This document shows, piece by piece, positions 9,496-17,742 of a stretch of DNA of 64,000 nt. A model generated the notes under the pieces. It was not told the origin of the DNA and ran no database searches. It was given only the letters and a program-made list of their open reading frames with translations. Position 1 is the first letter of the stretch. Every line of letters begins with the position of its first letter. A program made the translations under genes and the position numbers. This stretch comes from Phytopythium helicoides (Eukaryota > Oomycota > Peronosporomycetes > Pythiales > Pythiaceae): assembly GCA_024867545.1 (NCBI GenBank), contig JANFNE010000008.1, positions 558,001-622,000 of the forward strand, given 5' to 3'.

Positions 9496-11543
9496 ATGCT
9501 GCTGCTGCTCCGCGACGGACGCGCCGCCGCCGCCCGCCAGCTGCGACGCGCGCAGCCCGCGCGCCTGGCTCAGGCGCTGGCGCTGGGGCCGCGACGCGAG
9601 GCTCGCGCGTACACGCACAACTCGATGCCGTCGCCGTCGCACATGTCGGTGGCGGACCTGCTGGAGGTGTCCAAGCAGTTCCGGAGCAAGCAGACCAACT
9701 ACATCTTCGAGTCGCAGACGCTGGGCGACGCCGTCAAGTCGCTGGCCAAGAACGAGAACTCGGCCACGCTCGTGGTCGTCAACAAGCAGCAGCAGGTCGT
9801 CGGCATGCTCACCAACCACCTCGCGCTCGAGCGCATCGTCAAGCTGCGAAAAAAGTCGCGCAACGCGGACTGGGACATCAAGGTCGCAGACGTCATGATC
9901 CCCGCGCGCGAGCTGCTGCACGTGTCGCCTGACGACTCGCTCGAGGATGTGCGTTTGTGGAAAGTCGTCTGCGTTTGCGGCGGTAGACTCACATGTTGGT
10001 GATATGCAGTGCCGCGCAGTCATGGCGCTCTCGGGGAGAGGCGAGCTGCCGGTTTTGGAAGGCGGCAAGCTGCTGGGCACCGTCTCGCTTACGGACATTG
10101 CGTCGCTGATCCACCGCCACGACGCCCAGCTGAGCGCGTCGCCCACGAGGTGCGAGGTGCCGAGGGCTATAGCCTGCTTGTTGACGCGTGCTAATGGATC
10201 TTGTAACGCCCCGCAGCGCCAAGTCCGACTACATTAACCTCATCCTGCCGCGCAAGGGGCTGCCGGTCAACACGTCGCTCGACCAGAAGATCGTGCGCAA
10301 GTACGTTTCGTAAATTCGGGCAACACGTTGGAGGCTTTGGCTGCTTTTGCTTTGTCGATGGTTGCCACTAACACATGTGGTGGTGTGTCGCAGTAAATCG
10401 GCGGCGCTGACCGAGTGGACGTACTACTTGCACTCGTTTGCCATGTCGATTCCTCACCCTTCAAAGAAAGAGACGGGTGGCGAGGATGCGTTCTTTGTCG
10501 GCACGCTGGTAAACGAGGACGGTGAAGAAGCGCCGCCCCCGCCGGTGCTCGACCCCTCGACCACAACGACCGAAGACTTGCGCAGTCTGACAGCTGCAGC
10601 AGGGAAGGAGCCGACGGATGGGACCGTCGGACCCGTCGACGTGTTGTCGATGGGCGTTGCCGACGGCGTCGGCTCGTGGTTTGAAAAGGGTGTCAGCGCG
10701 CGAGAGTACTCTCACGAACTCATGAAGGCGGCACACCAAGCGATGCAGGTCTCGTACGCAAAGGAACACCGAATCGATCCTGGCGAGGTGCTTCATGCTG
10801 CGTGGTCGACAGTTCTTCAGAAGGAGATCATTGGGTCGTCGACGGCATGCGTGATGGCGCTGGACCCGCAGACGGGTGAGCTGCACGCCGTCAACCTCGG
10901 CGACTCGGGCTTTCTGATCATTCGCGACAAGAAGTCCGATCTTGAGACGGCAACTCAGCGTGGTACGCTTGACGGCTCGCTGATGCGGAAGGTGCATGAT
11001 CGCGACTCGGATTTAACCCCCGCTGGCCGCCGCAAGGGTGCGCACGTGTCGTACCGGTCGCCACAACAGCTGCACTACTTCAACTGCCCGTACCAGCTGG
11101 GCTATGCGGGTGCGGACCTCCGCAAAGATGTAATCAACGACTTGGATTCGAGTTCCCACACCCCGATGAACGAGAAGCCCCTGTTTGAGACCCCTGAAAA
11201 TGGTGTGCGGCTACGGGTCCCGGTGAACGAAGGAGACCTCATTGTGCTAGCAACCGACGGGCTGTTTGACAACGTCGACGAGGAGGAGCTGCTTGAGATT
11301 GTGCGTCAGGAGCCTGAAGTTGAAGGGCTAACCCGCAAGCTGGTGCAAAAGGCATACGACTTGTCGCTCGACCGCATGCGCGACTCGCCGTTTGCTCGGC
11401 TGGCCAAGGAGAACGATCTCATGTGGGGAGGAGGCATGCCGGACGACATCACTATCATTGTGTCGCGAGTGCGGAAGCACAAGCTGCTCGCTGACGCTGC
11501 TGACCGTCACGTAGTGGACGCTGCGCTTGCCGCAAGCATTTGA
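9496..11543 (+). CDS. Mitochondrial CBS-domain + PP2C (PTC7-like) phosphatase fusion, four exons
   Basis: Exons 9496-9948, 10010-10149, 10217-10300 and 10394-11543 encode 608 residues; introns are 61, 67 and 93 bp with GTGCGT, GTGCGA and GTACGT donors and CAG acceptors. Residues 1-45 are Arg/Ala/Leu-rich and resemble a mitochondrial presequence. A CBS pair follows at about 55-230 (SATLVVVNKQQQVVGMLTN; GKLLGTVSLTDIASLI). From about 245 a PP2C domain of PTC7/PPTC7 type follows: GVADGVGSWFEKG, GSSTACVMALD, NLGDSGFLIIRD, ATDGLFDNVDEEEL and MPDDITIIVSRV, so the metal-binding Asp set is present. PPTC7 relatives act in the mitochondrial matrix. The CBS pair could sense adenine nucleotides. If intron 3 were not removed, the CBS half would stop at TAA 10312; the clean phase-2 junction supports one gene. 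Confidence 0.8.
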
Positions 11544-11692
11544 CAGACTAACAACAGATCAACTTGATTGGGCCGATGGAGCTTTGTAATACGTTGGTAT
11601 TATGATTTTTGGTTTGGGCTGGGAGATTGGACAGCTTCCTCACTCGTCGCCACCTGCATCTGCTGCCGGGGAGTTGTCACCACCTACGCTAC

Positions 11693-12829
11693 CTACTGCA
11701 CCCTCGTCATGTCCTCCTCGTCTTCCTCCTCGTCGTTCCCACCGTCCGGTGCGCTATCGTCTTGTGACACATTACGACTGCTGCTCGGGTCTTCATCATC
11801 GTCGTCGTCTTCGTCATCGTCATCGTCATCCTCCGAAATGAGCACAATGGCGTCACCTGCGCCGGTCTTGCCGGTAGTCGAGGGCCCCGCCGTGCTCGCG
11901 TCGTCTTCTTCCTCCTCCTCGTCTTCCTCTTCATCCTCACCGTCGTCTTCGTCGTCCTCCTCATCCTCATCCAGTTCGACGGGGGCGGCTGACGTGCCAC
12001 GAGCGTACAGCTCCCGCACGCGGTTGGCCTCACGCACGAGCGACAGGATCGAGTCCTGTGCGCAGGCGTCGATGAGAATAGAGTCACGAGCGTCCTCGTG
12101 GCCGAAAAACAGCTCCTCGCCGTACTTTTCGAGCGCCGTGAGGCACAGCTTGCTGCGCGCCGAGTCGTCGAGCTGCGCGAGCAGCTGCCGCGCCTCGCGC
12201 TTGTTGGCCGTGGCGCGCAGCGCGCGACCCATCTCCTCCTCGTCCTGTGTGTCTTCGTCGTAGTCGTCATCTTCGTCCTCGTCCTGCACTTGACCGCCGG
12301 CAAGCGCGCTGCTGGCGCGGCTGTTGGCCGTGCTGCCGCCCTCGCCGTCATCCTCGGTCTCATCCTCGTCCTCGTCCACGTCCACAATGTCAATGCGATC
12401 GCCCTCCTGCGACGGCGGCGCGCTCGACTCGGGGTCTTCCTCCTCGTCGTCGTCTTCCTCCTGCTCGTCGTCGTCCTCCTCCTCCTCCTGGTTGAGTCCG
12501 TTTGGCTTGTCCTCCTCGTCGGTCGCGGGCGGGGCCAGGTCCTCCAGGTCCAGGTCGTCCTCGCTGCCGTCCTTGATGTCGAGCTGCGCGCCGTCCCCCT
12601 CGCCGTCCACCTCGGCGTCCTCGAGGTCCTCGCCCGGCTGTGGGAACTCCTCGTCGTCGTCCACGTCCGGCAGCTCCTCGTCCAGCAGCTTGGCCTTCTT
12701 CCCCACGGGCGACGCCATCACGTCGTCCAGTGTCGTTAAACTCCCCAGCGTCGCCTCGTCGCCCGCAAACGCATCGCCTGCCGTCCGCTTGCCGCCCGCA
12801 GGGCTCCCGCTCCCGCTCGCGTCCGCCAT
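11693..12829 (-). CDS. Highly acidic low-complexity protein, probably nuclear
   Basis: A single exon encoding 378 residues from ATG 12829. The protein is dominated by Asp/Glu/Ser runs. One non-repetitive block of about 80 residues (roughly 203-285, starting MGRALRATANKREARQLLA) looks helical and is the only part likely to have a defined fold. A short basic patch (VGKKAKLL, about residue 42) could be a nuclear localisation signal. Proteins of this composition are often histone chaperones or ribosome-biogenesis factors, but no family signature is recognised, so the function is unknown. It converges with the CBS-PP2C gene, with 149 bp between the stops. Confidence 0.65.
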   Translation of the reverse strand: MADASGSGSPAGGKRTAGDAFAGDEATLGSLTTLDDVMASPVGKKAKLLDEELPDVDDDEEFPQPGEDLEDAEVDGEGDGAQLDIKDGSEDDLDLEDLAPPATDEEDKPNGLNQEEEEDDDEQEEDDDEEEDPESSAPPSQEGDRIDIVDVDEDEDETEDDGEGGSTANSRASSALAGGQVQDEDEDDDYDEDTQDEEEMGRALRATANKREARQLLAQLDDSARSKLCLTALEKYGEELFFGHEDARDSILIDACAQDSILSLVREANRVRELYARGTSAAPVELDEDEEDDEDDGEDEEEDEEEEEDDASTAGPSTTGKTGAGDAIVLISEDDDDDDEDDDDDEDPSSSRNVSQDDSAPDGGNDEEEDEEDMTRVQ

Positions 12830-13307
12830 GCCGACTGCTTCCGGTCGCTCCTCTTTACGGGTCGCTCTCCAAAGTCGCCTGCTAGGTTCGAATTACAAAA
12901 AGTTTTCTTGACGGTGATTGGATGAAGATGCAGCCAACCACCAATCAGAAGTAACCGTTCAAACCAACTGACCAATCAGAGTGGGATTGATACGGCACCA
13001 GATTTTGCTGTCGTCGCACACCAAAGACGAAGTTTGTAGATCGGCCACCAACCCATAGAACAGGTCACACACACAAAGTGCCGTTTCTTCGTTTGTGTCG
13101 CGCTTTTCGGTTCCAATGCGTGTGAGAACCAGCACAACTACCTTCGTGGATTTTTTTTTGTTTCTTTTTCTTTTTTTTCTCTCTCTCTTCTACAGTGCTT
13201 GATGTTTAATTGAGCTTTTGAATACATGGGTGCGTTGGATGCGTTGACTTTCGTAGCATCGGGGCTTCTGCCCCGAATGCGTACATCCAACGCAGTAGTC
13301 ATGCGCG
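12830..13307. promoter_or_regulatory. Upstream region of the acidic-protein gene with CCAAT boxes
   Basis: CCAATCA motifs occur at about 12942 and 12972, and an ATTGG at 12917-12921, within 150 bp of the start of the acidic-protein gene. A pyrimidine-rich tract (T9, then T/C runs) lies at 13149-13193. No gene is seen. The 3' end of the interrupted ORF described at 28108 begins at 13308. Confidence 0.4.
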
Positions 13308-13341
13308 TCAATACGCATTGGCGCTCGAAGTTGCCTCGGGG

Positions 13342-13345
13342 GCTT
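13342..13345. repeat. Target-site duplication, left copy (GCTT)
   Basis: GCTT directly precedes the left LTR and recurs directly after the right LTR at 28108-28111. Four bases is short for Ty3/gypsy, where five is more usual, but both LTR ends are unambiguous. Confidence 0.7.
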
Positions 13346-14333
13346 TGTGATGCGGCGCCGGAGCTCATGACCACTCACAGCCGCCGCGAGGCGAGCTGGA
13401 GGGTGGACGGTAGGCGGTGTGCGGCGACTCGAGGGGTTGATCCCTCGAGCGCGCTCCCGCGACGGATCCCGGTGCCTCTCCTGAGAAAGAGAAGGCTCCC
13501 TTCACCGCCTGGCAGTACCGGAGCGTTGTGATCCCCGTATAACCGTCCGGGAGATCGGGAGTCCTAAACGAGCGCGTGTAGAGCTCGAGCGGTTGGTGCA
13601 GGCGCGGTTCTTCGCGTACCTGCTGAACGACAAACAATATTAGTACACACACAAGGCTCCTCTAGCTGGTTTCAGCTAGGGAGCCCTCAGGCGGATGAAT
13701 ACACTCTACGGAGACTCCGCTGGATCTCCGTGAGGGGCTGACCGCTCCACTAACGCGGTTCAGCCTACGGTGGGTCACTTGACCTCTTTTGGGGGCTCTC
13801 TTGGCCTCTTCTTCTTCTTACGATATGGAGTCGGTTATCCCACCAGACGTATCGCCACACACTAAGGCGAACGTCCAGCAGGGCCGAGAATATGGAATCA
13901 ATATGCACGTGTACGCGTTGTGAGCGCGGGCACGTACCTTATCGAGCTTGAGTTGACGGGGGAACGCACGCGATGACCTCTCCAGACTCTCCGGGGTCGA
14001 AAACCCCAGAGGAGCTGGTCTCCTTGACGCGCGCGGTTGAGGGAGAAAGCGGAAGTCTGTATTGGTTGTTTAGTAGTCTTTCCTACCTCTGATCCTTAAT
14101 ACTTGCCACTCCACAGATAGAGGGATGATTTTTGAACCTACGGAGCTGCCCCGATTTCTACAGAGACTGGCTCCCTTTGAACCCATCCACTGGTACCCTT
14201 TTTCGGGTACAGCGGTCACTGCCTAGGGGGAATCCCCCTAGGGCACTATCACGAGCGTATATTGAAGTGTGCTACACTACAGAGACCCGGCGTCTGTGAC
14301 ATGTGCCACGATTTCCGCGCGCGCTTCATCACA
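13346..14333 (-). repeat. 3' LTR (relative to gag-pol), 988 bp
   Basis: It begins TGTGATG and ends CATCACA, a perfect 7-bp terminal inverted repeat with the TG...CA ends integrase needs. It matches 27121-28107 nearly base for base. Imperfect stem-loops are visible at 13655-13685, 13708-13731 and 13738-13765, and a near-palindrome (CCTAGGGGG AAT CCCCCTAGG) at 14222-14242. The sense-strand tract upstream of it (14334-14350, reading ACGGGGCGGT next to the LTR) is only weakly purine-rich as a polypurine tract. Confidence 0.95.
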
Positions 14334-17046
14334 ACCGCCCCGTTGGCCGGTGCGAGCTGTAGTGAGCGCGGCAGTCGAGAACTGCAGCTCACGGGCCAAG
14401 CCAGCAGCGCGCGCGCGCACAAGTCCAGGCGCACCGCACCGCAGCGTGCTACTTGGGTCCTCGTCGGCTGCGCCCCGTCGTCCCCGTGCTGTCCGCGCGC
14501 CAATGTCGTCGTCGAGCACGTCGTCGACGCCGCGCGGCTCCTCAGGCGGGGTTCCGTCGCCTGCAGCGGCTGCTGCTTCGACCGTTGGAGCTGTTTCCTC
14601 CGCCCCGTTGGTGTTGGCGCCACGCCACGCCTCAGGAGGTGTTCCGCCTCCTGCAGCGGCGTCTGCCTCGGCAACCAGCGTTGCTGCGGTAGGCCAAGTG
14701 GTGCCGCGGCCGTTGGCGGCCGAGGAGATGTTCGCGGCGAGTTTCCCGTGGGCTCCGGTGACGACGCGCATGCCGTTTGGCCACCTCTTGGTGCCGGTTA
14801 CCATCGCCGACGTGGGCGCGCGGATGTACGACACGCGGTTCGGCGTCTGCGTCCAAGCGTCGGTGCCTCGCTTCTCGAGCGGCGATCGGGAGGCGCTCGC
14901 AGACCTATCCAGCGTTGATCTGCAGTACACACTGCTGGATCCACGTCCGCGGATGGACGTGTCGCCGGAGCTGGTTCAGCGGGAGGCTAGCTTGCTCTTC
15001 ACGTACTGGAGCGCCAAGGACTTCACGTCGAAGCTCCTCCTGACGCTCCAGATGCTCGACGCCGTGTACCGAGAGTGCTCTGCAGCCGTGGGCCGCGTCG
15101 AGCACCTCGAGAGAGCTCAGGGGGCCGCCAAGCGCCAGCGGAAGGACTCGGAAGTCTCCGGCTTGCAGTCGCGGGTGTCCGCGCTTGAGGCCGACCTCCA
15201 GTGCGAGCGCGAGGGTGCGGCGATGCTCCGCAAGCAGCTCGAGGACTCTGAGTCCCGCTGCAAGCTCCTCCGCGACGGGTCTGCGCTTCTGCGTCTGAGG
15301 GTGCAGCAGCTCGAAGACGAGCGCGCTCCTCTGGTCAGCGCCCCAGACTTGATGCAGTATCTGGCGTCCAATGTGTTACTCTTCGGCCATCGCGAGCGTC
15401 TGGAGGAGCTGCTGCAGGATTACTCTGCAGCGAGCAGCGAGCAGCACGTCCGCGAGCACACGGTCATCACCGTCACTGCCAACGGCCCTGTGTGGCACTC
15501 TCTGGTATACGAGAGCGCCGCTGCTCCAGGGGCTCCAGCGGACCAGTGGTTTAATCTGCCGCGCACCGGGAGTGCTCGGCTGCCGCCGCCCCAGGCTGGA
15601 AGCACTGCTGCGGTTTCTCAAGCGTCCTCTGCACCAGCGGGGGTGTCCGGCACGGCTTCTGCTGCAGGGGTGCCACCTCCAGCGTCTTCCCTGTCAGAGG
15701 AGGTGCCCCCGCAAGCGTCAGCTCCAGCGGAGGCTTCTTCTCGGCACTCGGCACCTCTAGAGGGTCTTCCAGCGGCGTCAGCGATTGCTGCAGGTGCAGA
15801 TGGTCTTGGCCAGTCCTCCTCAAGCTCCGGAGCGGTTCCCCTGCCAGCGGAGGCTGCTGCTGCGACTTCTCCTCCTCAGGAGGCTGATGAGTTTCACTTT
15901 GGGGGTGGAACACCCCCCGAGGCGAGCTCTCCAGCCTCCGGAGATAACGAGGCTCCTCCAGAGGGATCTGCAGGCAGCGAAGACATCGCTGACGACTCCT
16001 CAGCCTCAGGAGCGAATGGAGATGGCGCTGCAGCCTCAGAAGTCGATGAAGGAGGCTCTGCAGCCTCAGGAGGCAGCGGAGCGTGCTCCTCTGCCACTGG
16101 AAGCCGCGGAGGGGGCTCCTCAGCCACGGACACCTCCGGTGGAGTCGCTCGAGGCGCGTGTCCGTTCAAGGGGGTCTTCCGCGAGGTTCCAGAGCGCGAG
16201 TGGGCTGAGGCTGGTCTTCTGCTGGCTCTGGATCAGCGGCAGACGCCTGGCTTCCCTGACTACCAGCTGCTGAACCCTCAGCGCGGCGCGGTGTACCCGC
16301 GGTACACCGCTGCTGATTATATCAAGCTTTTGGAGACCAAGCCGTGGCGCTGGATGTTCTCGCATCGGGAGCAAGACTTCTACTTCGTCAGCCCGACGAA
16401 TCCAGTCGTGCAGGGCGTCACCGAGCACATTTGGGACTTCATGTACCGGCACCAGCGCGCGTTCTGGGAGAGCTTCCACTGGCTGCCCATCCCTCAAGCT
16501 AGTGGAGCGAACACGCTCTACACGCAGCGGAAGAACCGGCGGTCCAGCTTGGTCGACCAGTTTGCGACGCTCAAGTCTGACCTCAGCGCGGAGTTCGGCG
16601 CGGATTACGACGACATCCAGTGGCGCCTGTGGTGGGAGCCGACTTTCTGGCACCCGCCTGGTCACCCTTGCGTTTGGATCCCTCCAGATCAGAGCCACCT
16701 CCCAGCAGCTCGTCGCCAGTCGCTTGTGGAGCTCGCGCGCGAGCTCGACATCCTCGAGCCGGTGCGCATGGGGTACTCCACGGACCAGAATTACTGCGAG
16801 AGCCTCACGCGTGGTTTGCCCGAGACGCTGCTGAAGCGCTTCCGCCAGTGCCAGAACAAGCTGTTGGACAACTCGTATGAGTGTCCCGTGCCGTGTGCAG
16901 CCTCTTGGCGCGCCCCTCCCGTGGACCACACCCTTGTGGATGGTCTTCTACTCGGCCCCGACGGGCAAACGCACTTGGACTTGGTGAGAGCTGCAGACGG
17001 CGCGAGCGGCTACCAGCCGACGCTTCAAGAGGGCGTCGGCTGGTAG
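14269..17046 (+). CDS. Long opposite-strand ORF carried by the retrotransposon
   Basis: The ORF has 925 codons, opposite in strand to gag-pol, and sits between pol and the 3' LTR. The first ATG (14269) lies inside the LTR; the next plausible one is at 14503. The predicted protein has a Ser/Ala-rich N-terminus, an ordered segment (about 140-265, containing SFPWAPVTTRMPFGHLLVPV), a coiled coil (about 275-350), a long Pro/Ala/Ser/Glu-rich linker (about 420-635) and a C-terminal ordered domain rich in Trp/Tyr/His (about 640-880). No envelope, protease or other known domain is recognised and no signal peptide is seen. Extra ORFs in this position, some antisense, are known in other long gypsy elements, but this protein is not one I can name. 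The last codons run through the left arm of the hairpin. Confidence 0.6.
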   Translation: MLHYRDPASVTCATISARASSQPPRWPVRAVVSAAVENCSSRAKPAARARTSPGAPHRSVLLGSSSAAPRRPRAVRAPMSSSSTSSTPRGSSGGVPSPAAAAASTVGAVSSAPLVLAPRHASGGVPPPAAASASATSVAAVGQVVPRPLAAEEMFAASFPWAPVTTRMPFGHLLVPVTIADVGARMYDTRFGVCVQASVPRFSSGDREALADLSSVDLQYTLLDPRPRMDVSPELVQREASLLFTYWSAKDFTSKLLLTLQMLDAVYRECSAAVGRVEHLERAQGAAKRQRKDSEVSGLQSRVSALEADLQCEREGAAMLRKQLEDSESRCKLLRDGSALLRLRVQQLEDERAPLVSAPDLMQYLASNVLLFGHRERLEELLQDYSAASSEQHVREHTVITVTANGPVWHSLVYESAAAPGAPADQWFNLPRTGSARLPPPQAGSTAAVSQASSAPAGVSGTASAAGVPPPASSLSEEVPPQASAPAEASSRHSAPLEGLPAASAIAAGADGLGQSSSSSGAVPLPAEAAAATSPPQEADEFHFGGGTPPEASSPASGDNEAPPEGSAGSEDIADDSSASGANGDGAAASEVDEGGSAASGGSGACSSATGSRGGGSSATDTSGGVARGACPFKGVFREVPEREWAEAGLLLALDQRQTPGFPDYQLLNPQRGAVYPRYTAADYIKLLETKPWRWMFSHREQDFYFVSPTNPVVQGVTEHIWDFMYRHQRAFWESFHWLPIPQASGANTLYTQRKNRRSSLVDQFATLKSDLSAEFGADYDDIQWRLWWEPTFWHPPGHPCVWIPPDQSHLPAARRQSLVELARELDILEPVRMGYSTDQNYCESLTRGLPETLLKRFRQCQNKLLDNSYECPVPCAASWRAPPVDHTLVDGLLLGPDGQTHLDLVRAADGASGYQPTLQEGVGW

Positions 17047-17089
17047 CCGCTCGCGCCGTCTGCAGCTCTCACCAAGTCCAAGTGCGTTT
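16967..17089. repeat. Perfect 57-bp inverted repeat with a 9-nt loop
   Basis: Arm 16967-17023 is exactly the reverse complement of 17033-17089, with TTCAAGAGG as the loop at 17024-17032. The left arm encodes the C-terminus of the plus-strand ORF, whose stop TAG (17044-17046) lies in the right arm. The arms are GC-rich, so a transcript from either strand would fold into a long, perfectly paired hairpin. The 123 bp lie between the 3' ends of the convergent pol and opposite-strand ORFs. Confidence 0.9.
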
Positions 17090-17742
17090 TCGACCGGTTT
17101 CCCAGTCTGCTGGTGGGTTGTAGCGCCTAAGGAGGCGCTCCCCTGAAGCGTTTTCGCACAAGGAGTCTGTGGCGGGTAGCTGCAGGCAGAATCCAGCGTG
17201 CCCTTGCTCAGGAGGTCGGTAGCGCGGCTCTGCAGGAGCAGAGTCGTTCCCTTTAAACGTGCGAAGCGTAATACATGTCGTCTGCCTCTGGCCATTGTTC
17301 TCTGCTGGTGTAGCCCACTTTGCTTGTCTTCTGGAGTCCTCTGGCTCACTCCTCTGGTTGAAATCAACTTCCTCTGGTTTCTTGTGTCTGCGGCATTCTT
17401 CCTCAATTTTTATAACATGTAATGAGGCCGCCCCGTTCTCGAGCGGGCCGTCTGGCGGTCCCTCGGGGCTCCTCTGCAGCGTAACTTGACGCTGCACACA
17501 CAGGCGTCTCAGGACCTCGGCGCCCTTGACGCCGAGGGTTCCCCTGAAACATGTCGCTTGGACGAATGCCTCTTGGGCGAGCGGGGCTACGGAGCTCCCG
17601 CGTAACATGTAGAAATGAAGTCGCTCCTGTGGAGCGGTGTCCCTTGGACGTTGGCACTGGGCCGATGGCTCTTGGCTGAATATGCATGTTCTTTTTCTTG
17701 CTTTTCTTGTCGTTCAGCTTGTTGCTTGTCCGCACACCAGCG
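17090..17742. other. Element-internal spacer between pol and the opposite-strand ORF
   Basis: About 650 bp downstream of the pol stop in sense direction. Minus-strand ORFs at 17069-17608 (179 codons) and 17403-17870 (155 codons, overlapping pol) have no recognisable domain and biased composition. I see no supported gene. It may serve as 3' untranslated region and hold polyadenylation signals for both convergent transcripts. Confidence 0.45.

Noticed and set aside
11568..12911. Long plus-strand Ser- or Val/Leu-rich ORFs opposite the acidic gene
   Set aside because: They are the antisense of Asp/Glu codon runs (GAC/GAG read as GTC/CTC and TCC/TCG), a standard shadow effect.
13096..13378. Minus-strand ORFs crossing the left LTR boundary
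   Set aside because: They mix flank and LTR sequence; the boundary and target duplication show that they are artefacts of the insertion, apart from the 11 codons belonging to the interrupted ORF.
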